Positions 1-5,767 of a stretch of DNA of 64,000 nucleotides are shown one piece after another. The notes under the pieces were generated by a model, which did no database searches, had not been told where the DNA came from, and was given only the letters and a program-made list of their open reading frames with translations. The first letter of the stretch is position 1. Every line of letters begins with the position of its first letter. The position numbers and the translations under genes are program-made. The stretch is from JAUYQR01 sp050632395 (GTDB lineage: Bacteria > Pseudomonadota > Alphaproteobacteria > Rhodobacterales > Rhodobacteraceae), in assembly GCF_050632395.1 (NCBI RefSeq), contig NZ_CP192600.1, forward strand, positions 868,001-932,000. Direction: 5' to 3'.

Positions 1-456
1 TTTGTGGAGCGATATGTTGATCAGGCCGGAAATAAAGTAAACAAAATCCACGTGATAAAGTCGGAGGCCTCTTGGTGGAAGCGCTTCGCGTGCGTAAAGG
101 AACTTTGTCACATTTTGGTAGACACGGAAGAAGACTTTCAACCTGATCCATGTGTAACCATTGGTAACATGAAGGAAACTCCACACTTTATGGAGGAACA
201 CACCAGTCCGGAAGCGGACTCTGAGTATCTCGCGGAAGTGATCGCGATGGAACTAATCTATCCTCTCGAACACCGTCGAGAAGATATCATGATGCTTGAG
301 CAAGCCAGCACGACTATTGAGGCAATTTCGGAACGGAGAGATGTCCCTCGCAAGTACGTTTCTTTGGGCGTAACGAACGGGCACTTCGAAACATGCGTCA
401 AGATATGGAAGTCTCTCAAGGCGGTTGAACCACCAAACTTGGACGAATTGCTGTGA
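1..456 (+). CDS. ImmA/IrrE-like protein, degenerate zinc motif, 5' partial
   Basis: The frame is open at the left edge of the window; a GTG at 4 could start it, but the domain normally has more sequence before this point, so I treat it as 5' truncated. Counting from that GTG, residues 27-38 (RFACVKELCHIL) line up with the RFTxAHELGHxL zinc-binding helix of ImmA/IrrE metallopeptidases, with Lys32 in place of the first His, so the KELCH form may not bind zinc or cleave. A second conserved-looking block (LAEVIAMELIYP, about residues 75-86) resembles the EANxFAAxLLMP helix of the family. Base composition is visibly lower in GC than all later genes, suggesting acquired DNA. In this family some members clip repressors of mobile elements; no such partner is visible here. 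Family call moderate, function unknown. Confidence 0.55.
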   Translation, partial: FVERYVDQAGNKVNKIHVIKSEASWWKRFACVKELCHILVDTEEDFQPDPCVTIGNMKETPHFMEEHTSPEADSEYLAEVIAMELIYPLEHRREDIMMLEQASTTIEAISERRDVPRKYVSLGVTNGHFETCVKIWKSLKAVEPPNLDELL

Positions 457-490
457 GCTTCACTGTGGTATCCATACTGGCAATCGGCGG

Positions 491-506
491 TTAACAAACC
501 CTTAAC
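491..506. promoter_or_regulatory. CtrA-type site (TTAA-N7-TTAAC)
   Basis: Two TTAA half sites at 491-494 and 502-505 are separated by exactly seven bases (CAAACCC), the full alphaproteobacterial CtrA consensus. It lies between two convergent 3' ends (the gene ending at 456 and slyX ending at 606), so it does not obviously serve a promoter. Binding is inferred from sequence only. Confidence 0.4.
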
Positions 507-546
507 CCAACCCCCTAACCCCTTGATATCCCACACCCCACCCGAG

Positions 547-563
547 TGTCCCACGGTGGGACA
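547..563. repeat. 17-bp perfect palindrome, copy 1 (TGTCCCAC-N-GTGGGACA)
   Basis: TGTCCCACGGTGGGACA is a perfect inverted repeat around one central base, 42 bases beyond the slyX stop codon. The same 17-mer with a different central base occurs at 4126-4142 beyond hisG. No T-run follows in the slyX direction, so it is not a standard intrinsic terminator on this side. It could be a protein-binding site or part of a dispersed intergenic element. Confidence 0.6.
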
Positions 564-605
564 GGGCGGCTGGCCCAACGGCCCCGGCCTCCCCGAAGCC
601 TCCCC

Positions 606-806
606 TCACCAATGCGGCGGCCTCACGTTGGCCGCCGGGGCCTCCCCCAGCCCCGCCTCCCGCTCCGCTTCCCTCTCCGCCAGCATCGCCGCCAGCCGGG
701 TCAGCCGGTCGATCTCCCGCCCTTGGCTCGCCACCACATCCGACAGATCCTCCACCGCCCGCGTCAGGTGGGCGATCCTTTCCTCCAGTGCCTCGGTCCG
801 GTCCAT
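606..806 (-). CDS. slyX: SlyX family protein
   Basis: A 66-residue protein matching SlyX in length and layout: an acidic/basic heptad-rich coiled coil over about residues 3-50 (LEERIAHLTRAVEDLSDVV, then GREIDRLTR) and the family's hallmark C-terminal PPHW (usually PPHY/W). SlyX proteins are small cytoplasmic coiled-coil proteins of unknown biochemical role. The ATG at 804-806 is 74 bases from the hisS start, so the two genes are divergent and share a short promoter region. The 3' side faces the palindrome at 547-563. Confidence 0.85.
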   Translation of the reverse strand: MDRTEALEERIAHLTRAVEDLSDVVASQGREIDRLTRLAAMLAEREAEREAGLGEAPAANVRPPHW

Positions 807-880
807 CCCTCACCCCCGCTTGCCGCCCCCCCGGCCATTCGATACACGGGGGCCGCGACGATAGGCGAAGGGCCCGACCG

Positions 881-2356
881 ATGGCAAACGACAAATCCTC
901 CCGCCGCCCCAGGGCCGAGACCCCAAAGGGTTTCCGCGATTACTTTGGCGCCGAGGTGACGGCCCGCAAGGCCATGCTCGACGCCATCGCCGAGGTCTAC
1001 CACCGCTACGGCTTCGATCCCTTGGAGACCAGCGCCGTCGAAACCGTCGAAGCCCTCGGCAAGTTCCTCCCCGACGTCGACCGCCCCAACGAGGGCGTGT
1101 TCGCCTGGCAGGACGAAGACGCCGACTGGCTCGCCCTCCGCTACGACCTCACCGCCCCATTGGCCCGCGTCGCCGCCCAGTACCGCAACGACCTGCCCAG
1201 CCCCTACCGCCGCTACGCGATGGGCCCGGTCTGGCGGAACGAAAAGCCCGGCCCCGGCCGCTTCCGCCAGTTCTACCAATGCGACGCCGACACGGTGGGC
1301 AGCGCCTCAGTCGCCGCCGACGCCGAAATCTGCGCTATGCTGGCCGACGCGCTGGAAACCGTCGGCATCCCCCGTGGCGACTACGTGGTGAGGGTCAACA
1401 ACCGCAAGGTCCTGAACGGCGTGATGGAAGTCGCGGGCCTTTCCGGTGACGACAAGGAAACCGAACGCGGCATCGTCCTGCGCGCCATCGACAAGATCGA
1501 CCGGCTTGGCGACGCCGGCGTGCGCGCCCTCCTCGGCGAAGGCCGCAAGGACGAGAGCGGGGATTTCACCAAGGGTGCGGGGCTTGGTCACGAGCAGGCA
1601 GAGGTCGTGATGGGCTTCATGGCCGCAAAGCGTGGCACCGGGGCCGAAACAGTGGCCCGCCTGCGAGAGTTGGTGGGAGCCTCGGCCATCGGGGTGGAAG
1701 GCGTGGCCGAGTTGGAAGGGATTGGCGACCTTCTGGCGGCGCAGGGCTACGGCCCCGACCGCATCGTGATCGACCCAGGGGTCGTCCGCGGCCTCGGCTA
1801 TTACACCGGGCCAGTCTATGAGGCGGAGCTAACCTTTGAAATCCTCGACGAGAAGGGCCGCAAGCGGCAGTTCGGATCGGTCGCGGGCGGCGGGCGGTAT
1901 GACGGGCTGGTGAAGCGATTTACCGGGCAGGACGTGCCTGCAACCGGAGTTTCCATCGGGGTAGACCGGCTGCTCGCTGCGTTGAAGGCCAAAGGGGGCG
2001 TGCAGGGTGACGTGGCGGGGCCGGTCGTGGTGACAGTGATGGACCGCGAGCGGATGGCGGATTACATGGCGATGGTGGGCGATCTGCGGCGGGCGGGTAT
2101 CCGGGCAGAGGTCTACCTCGGCAACCCGAAGAACTTCGGCAACCAATTGAAGTATGCCGACAAACGCTCATCGCCCATCGCGGTGATCCAGGGTGGCAAC
2201 GAGGCGGCGGCGGGAACGGTGATCCTGAAGGACCTGATCCTTGGTGCCAAGATCGCTGAAAGCGCCACGCTGGAGGAATGGAAGGACCGCCCTGCACAGG
2301 TTGAGGTCCCGCGCGAAGGTCTGGTGGCCGCAGTGCGAAAGATGCTGGCGCAATGA
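881..2356 (+). CDS. hisS: Histidine--tRNA ligase
   Basis: Charges tRNA-His with histidine in the cytoplasm. The 491-residue product carries class II synthetase features: KGFRDYFG near the N terminus (motif 1 region), RNEKPGPGRFRQFYQ (motif 2), and the histidine-specific RGLGYYTGPVYE block followed by GGGRYDGL (motif 3 region). The C-terminal anticodon-binding domain follows (YLGNPKNFGNQLKYADK). I chose the ATG at 881 because the reading frame upstream looks non-coding and overlaps slyX; MANDKSS followed by TPKGFRDYF fits the family. It overlaps hisZ by ATGA, so hisS-hisZ-hisG form one operon, which joins histidine use and histidine synthesis control. Confidence 0.95.
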   Translation: MANDKSSRRPRAETPKGFRDYFGAEVTARKAMLDAIAEVYHRYGFDPLETSAVETVEALGKFLPDVDRPNEGVFAWQDEDADWLALRYDLTAPLARVAAQYRNDLPSPYRRYAMGPVWRNEKPGPGRFRQFYQCDADTVGSASVAADAEICAMLADALETVGIPRGDYVVRVNNRKVLNGVMEVAGLSGDDKETERGIVLRAIDKIDRLGDAGVRALLGEGRKDESGDFTKGAGLGHEQAEVVMGFMAAKRGTGAETVARLRELVGASAIGVEGVAELEGIGDLLAAQGYGPDRIVIDPGVVRGLGYYTGPVYEAELTFEILDEKGRKRQFGSVAGGGRYDGLVKRFTGQDVPATGVSIGVDRLLAALKAKGGVQGDVAGPVVVTVMDRERMADYMAMVGDLRRAGIRAEVYLGNPKNFGNQLKYADKRSSPIAVIQGGNEAAAGTVILKDLILGAKIAESATLEEWKDRPAQVEVPREGLVAAVRKMLAQ

Positions 2357-3453
2357 CGCCGAAAGCGGCGATCCGGGCCGAGGCCGAGCGGTTGCACGCA
2401 GCCTTTGTCGCGGCGGGGGCGGTACCGGTGGAGGCGGATATCCTTTTACCGGCGGAAACGCTTCTTGATCTTTATGGCGAGGATATCCGGGCGCGGGCCT
2501 ATGTGACGCAAGACCCGGCGCGGGGCGAGATGATGCTGCGGCCCGATTTCACGGTGCCGGTGGTGCAGGCGCACATGGCGCATGGGGCGGAGCCAGCGCG
2601 GTATTGCTATCTGGGCGAGGTTTTCCGCAAGCAGGACCGCGCATCGGAACGGGCGTCGGAATATCTGCAAGTCGGGTTCGAGGTGTTTGACCGGACCGCG
2701 CCAGAGGCGGCAGATGCCGAGGTATTTGCGCTGTTCCAGTCGATGCTGGCGGATCTGCGCTTGCGGCCCGCAACCGGGGATATCGGTATCCTGATGGCTG
2801 CGGTGCGCGGGTTGGAAACGACGCCGCGGCGGAGGGCGGCGCTGTTGCGGCACATCTGGCGGCCAAGGCGGTTTCGCGCGCTGCTGGACCGGTTCGCCGG
2901 CAGGGCCCCGGTGTCTGCTGCGCGGGCGGCCTTGCTGGAGCGGTTGGCCAAAGGGTCGCCCGAGGCGTTGATCGCGGAGGCCGGAACGTTCGTCGGGCTG
3001 CGGTCCGCCGGGGAAATCGCGGCGCGGGCCGAGGCGTTGCTGGAGGACGCCGGGGCGAAGCCAATCTCGGCGCCTGAGGCGGCGATGCTGTATGACCTTT
3101 TGACGCTTGAGGCGCCGACGGCGGCGGCCTTGGCGCATTTGCGGGGCATCATGCCGATGCTGCCGGCAATCGGCCCGGCGGTAGACCGGTTCGCGCTGCG
3201 GCTGGAGGCGTTGGCGGAGCGCGGTGTGGATTTGAACAAGCTACCGTTTGAAGCGAGCCACGGGCGAACCTCTTTGGAATATTACGACGGGTTCGTGTTC
3301 AGCTTTCATGCGGCTGACCCTTCGCTGCCGCCGGTCGCGTCGGGCGGGCGGTATGATGCGTTGACAGCGGTCTTGGGGGCGGGGGTCTCGATCCCGGCGG
3401 TGGGTGGCGTGATCCGGCCGGGGCTGGTGGCGCGGTTACGGGGGGCGGCATGA
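2353..3453 (+). CDS. hisZ: ATP phosphoribosyltransferase regulatory subunit HisZ
   Basis: A 366-residue HisS paralogue that lacks aminoacylation activity in this family and instead binds the short catalytic HisG to give the active, histidine-inhibited first enzyme of histidine biosynthesis. Visible synthetase-derived blocks are RPDFTVPVVQAH, YLGEVFRKQ (degenerate motif 2) and ASGGRYDAL (motif 3 region); the C-terminal anticodon-binding domain of HisS is missing. Start ATG overlaps the hisS stop (ATGA) and its own stop overlaps hisG (ATGA), implying translational coupling of all three. Confidence 0.92.
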   Translation: MTPKAAIRAEAERLHAAFVAAGAVPVEADILLPAETLLDLYGEDIRARAYVTQDPARGEMMLRPDFTVPVVQAHMAHGAEPARYCYLGEVFRKQDRASERASEYLQVGFEVFDRTAPEAADAEVFALFQSMLADLRLRPATGDIGILMAAVRGLETTPRRRAALLRHIWRPRRFRALLDRFAGRAPVSAARAALLERLAKGSPEALIAEAGTFVGLRSAGEIAARAEALLEDAGAKPISAPEAAMLYDLLTLEAPTAAALAHLRGIMPMLPAIGPAVDRFALRLEALAERGVDLNKLPFEASHGRTSLEYYDGFVFSFHAADPSLPPVASGGRYDALTAVLGAGVSIPAVGGVIRPGLVARLRGAA

Positions 3454-4121
3454 TCAAGATCGGGGTGCCGTCGAAGGGCCGTCTGATGACAGAGACCTTC
3501 GCCTGGTTCGGGGCGCGGGGGCTGGCGATGCGGCGAACCGGGGCGGAGCGGGAATATTCCGGCGCGGTCGAGGGGATGGAAGGGGTGGAGTTGGTGCTGC
3601 TGGCCGCCTCAGAAGTGCCGCGCGAGCTGGAGGCGGGGCGAATTAACCTTGGGGTGACCGGGACCGACCTTGTGCGCGAGGAGTTGGCGGACTGGTCGTC
3701 GGTCGTGGCGGAGGTGGCGCGGCTTGGGTTCGGGCAGGCGGATTTGATCCTGGCGGTGCCGTCGGTCTGGGTGGACGTGGATACGCTGGATGATCTGGAT
3801 GCGGCGGCGGCGGCGTTTCGGGCGGAGCATGGGTTTCGGTTGCGGATCGCCACGAAGTATCACCGGCTGGTGCGGGAATTTCTGACCGAGAACGGGGTCG
3901 CGGATTATCAACTGGTGGATAGTCTGGGGGCGACGGAAGGGACGGTGAAGAACCTGACGGCCGAGGCGATCGCGGACATCACCTCGTCGGGGGAGACGTT
4001 GAGGGCGAACCATCTGAAGGTGCTGTCTGACGGGCTAATCCTGCGGTCGGAGGCCGTGCTGTTTCGGGCGAAGGGGTCGGGGGAGGACCTTGGGCCGTTG
4101 CTGGAGCGGCTTGGGGTTTGA
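3450..4121 (+). CDS. hisG: ATP phosphoribosyltransferase, short form HisG
   Basis: Catalyses condensation of ATP and PRPP to phosphoribosyl-ATP, the first step of histidine synthesis. At 223 residues it is the short form that lacks the C-terminal regulatory domain and needs HisZ, encoded immediately upstream with a 4-base overlap. Recognisable segments are the N-terminal IGVPSKGRLM, the middle LGVTGTDLV, and a C-terminal PRPP-binding-type segment (DITSSGETLRANHL). It is the last gene of the operon; a palindrome followed by five T lies five bases after the stop codon. Confidence 0.95.
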   Translation: MIKIGVPSKGRLMTETFAWFGARGLAMRRTGAEREYSGAVEGMEGVELVLLAASEVPRELEAGRINLGVTGTDLVREELADWSSVVAEVARLGFGQADLILAVPSVWVDVDTLDDLDAAAAAFRAEHGFRLRIATKYHRLVREFLTENGVADYQLVDSLGATEGTVKNLTAEAIADITSSGETLRANHLKVLSDGLILRSEAVLFRAKGSGEDLGPLLERLGV

Positions 4122-4125
4122 GGGG

Positions 4126-4142
4126 TGTCCCACTGTGGGACA
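4126..4142. terminator. 17-bp perfect palindrome, copy 2; possible hisG terminator
   Basis: TGTCCCACTGTGGGACA is perfectly symmetrical around one base and is followed by TTTTT, so transcript folding (6-bp stem, 5-base loop) could end hisSZG transcription. The perfect symmetry and the identical arms to the copy at 547-563 suggest it may also, or instead, be a DNA-binding site. Confidence 0.5.
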
Positions 4143-4182
4143 TTTTTCGGACTCAATGAAAACAAAGGGTTGCGAAGCGCGT

Positions 4183-4197
4183 TTAACCCCGCGTTAG
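4183..4197. promoter_or_regulatory. Near-CtrA site (TTAA-N7-TTAG)
   Basis: TTAA at 4183-4186 and TTAG at 4194-4197 are spaced by seven bases, one mismatch from the CtrA consensus. It sits 40 bases from the palindrome at 4126-4142, mirroring the 41-base spacing of the pair at 491-563. It overlaps the stop codon of the leftward transporter gene, so a promoter role is unlikely. Confidence 0.3.
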
Positions 4198-5063
4198 GTT
4201 TTGGCCTTGCTGACGATGGCCACGCCAAGGCCAGCGAGTGCCAGCCCGGCCCAGGCTAGGGGGGGCATCACCTCGCCCAACAGAGGCCAGGCGAAGAGGG
4301 CGGAAAGCGCCGGGACGAGGTAGAAGAGAGCCGACACGCGGGCCACCTGTCCGGCGCGGATCATCGCGAGGAGGAGCGTCATCGCGAGAAGCGAGTTCCC
4401 GATCACGAGGTAGGCGAGGGCGGCGGCAAATTCGACATTCCAGGTGACGGCCATGTTTTCCGTGGCCCATGCGGCGGGCAGGGTGAAGGCGGCGCCGGTG
4501 GCATACTGGATCAGGTTCGAGGTGACGGGGTGATGGGTCACACCGAAGCGTTTTTCCCACAGGGTGCCGACGGTGATGCCGAACAGCGCAAGCACGGTGC
4601 AGGCGACGCCGAACAGGTTTTCGGCGGCGATGCTGGAGCGGCCGAAGATCACCAGCGCCGCCCCGGCAAGGCCGAGGGCGAGGCCGAGCCAGCCGCGCGG
4701 CGACGTCGCCTCGCCCACGAAGCGGGGGGCGACGAGAGCGACGAGAATCGGTTGGAGGCAGACGATGATCGCGACGCCCCCTGCCGAGACGCCGGATTTG
4801 AAGGCGACGTAGCACAGCCCGAAATAGACCACCTGAATGAGGAAGCCGACGATGGCGATATCGGCCCAAGCGCGCAGGGTTTTCGGCATCGGCGGGCGCA
4901 AGATCAATGCGAGTGGCAGCAAGAGGACGAGCACGCAGGTGTAGCGCAGCGCGAGCAAGGTTAGCGGCTGGGCGTGTTCCAGGCCGAGCTTGGCGATGGC
5001 AAAGCCGGCCGACCAGAGGACGAGAAAGACGGCTGGGGCGGCGAGGAGCAGGGGGCGCGGCAT
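4194..5063 (-). CDS. EamA/DMT family transporter
   Basis: A 289-residue inner-membrane protein with about ten hydrophobic segments, the layout of drug/metabolite transporters built from two EamA repeats. Segments such as FLVLWSAGFAIAKLGLEHA at the N terminus and ALFYLVPALSALFAWPLLGE in the second half are characteristic of the YdcZ/RhaT-like members. Substrate cannot be predicted. It is transcribed leftward, downstream of the DUF1489 gene but separated from it by 169 bases that hold a REP-like element, so cotranscription is uncertain. It converges on hisG. Confidence 0.85.
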   Translation of the reverse strand: MPRPLLLAAPAVFLVLWSAGFAIAKLGLEHAQPLTLLALRYTCVLVLLLPLALILRPPMPKTLRAWADIAIVGFLIQVVYFGLCYVAFKSGVSAGGVAIIVCLQPILVALVAPRFVGEATSPRGWLGLALGLAGAALVIFGRSSIAAENLFGVACTVLALFGITVGTLWEKRFGVTHHPVTSNLIQYATGAAFTLPAAWATENMAVTWNVEFAAALAYLVIGNSLLAMTLLLAMIRAGQVARVSALFYLVPALSALFAWPLLGEVMPPLAWAGLALAGLGVAIVSKAKT

Positions 5064-5124
5064 GCCGGAGTGATGGCGGGTTTTTGCGCCGAAGGAAAGG
5101 GCGCGCCGGACGCTGGCGTCGGGT

Positions 5125-5204
5125 CGGGGGTTTCACACCCCCGCGCTGGCTTGGCCCGAGGGCCAAGCCAGCGTCCCCCGTGGGATATTTGGCGAAGGGG
5201 AAGG
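5125..5204 (+). repeat. REP-like intergenic element, copy 1
   Basis: Two consecutive hairpins: CGGGGG-TTTCACA-CCCCCG (5125-5143) and a perfect 14-bp stem with a 2-base spacer (5144-5157 with 5160-5173; arm CGCTGGCTTGGCCC). They are followed by CCGTGGGATATTTGGCGAAG and a purine-rich tail (to about 5204). The same TTTCACA hairpin and GTGGGATATTT-GGC-AAG tail occur in inverted orientation at 39257-39311. It lies between two leftward genes and is not in coding sequence. Confidence 0.6.
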
Positions 5205-5232
5205 CAATTTTAGTCGAATCTTGGCGGTTGGG

Positions 5233-5658
5233 TCAGCGCAGGCCGATTTCCGCGAGCGCCTGGGCGAGGGCCGGGGGGAGGGGGTCTTCGCGCTCGCGGC
5301 CCTTGACGAGATCGCGCGGGCTGTCCGAGGGGGCGAGGTAGCGCCAGCCTTGGAAGGGGCGGCGCGGGGCTGCTTCGGTGCGGATGATGTCGGCGTCGAG
5401 GATCAGGGCGCAGCGGGTGATGCCATCGCCTTCGGTGATCTGTTCGAGGCCGAGGATGCGCTGGCGGCAGAGGATGATGCCCTTGATGACCCAGAAGAGC
5501 GAGCCGCCATCGAGGATTTCCGCCTCGCGTTTCGGGAACATGCGGGTGACGTGGATGGCGCGTCCGGCTGGCCAGCGGGGACGCTGGCTGGCCTGCCAGT
5601 CGGCGAGGTCTTCGATGCTGTCGGCACCGACGCAGAGTTTCAGGATGTTCACGGGCAT
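5233..5658 (-). CDS. DUF1489 family protein
   Basis: A 141-residue cytoplasmic protein that I recognise as DUF1489, a family of unknown function widespread in alphaproteobacteria. Conserved-looking segments are MPVNILKLCVG at the N terminus, HVTRMFPKR, and FWVIKGIILCRQRI in the middle, ending with a region rich in charged residues. The ATG at 5656-5658 was chosen because the family begins at MPVNILKL; the upstream frame extension runs into the divergent promoter region of nrdJ and looks non-coding. No enzymatic motif is evident. Confidence 0.75.
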   Translation of the reverse strand: MPVNILKLCVGADSIEDLADWQASQRPRWPAGRAIHVTRMFPKREAEILDGGSLFWVIKGIILCRQRILGLEQITEGDGITRCALILDADIIRTEAAPRRPFQGWRYLAPSDSPRDLVKGREREDPLPPALAQALAEIGLR

Positions 5659-5737
5659 GGGGCGAACATAGCGGGCTGGTGGGGGAGTGCAAGTTGACCG
5701 GAGGTGGCATGAGGCGTATCTTGTGGCCTCTTCCGAC

Positions 5738-5746
5738 TTATCCACA
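5738..5746 (+). promoter_or_regulatory. DnaA box upstream of nrdJ
   Basis: TTATCCACA, a perfect match to the strong DnaA box consensus TTATNCACA, ends 21 bases before the nrdJ start codon. DnaA control of ribonucleotide reductase genes is known for nrdAB in Escherichia coli; for this gene it is inference. No obvious NrdR box pair is visible beside it. Confidence 0.5.
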
Positions 5747-5767
5747 ACCTTAAGGACACATCGCCCC

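Noticed and set aside
5659..5767. Cobalamin riboswitch before the B12-dependent nrdJ
   Set aside because: The leader is only about 109 bases and I find no B12-box-like sequence or matching fold.
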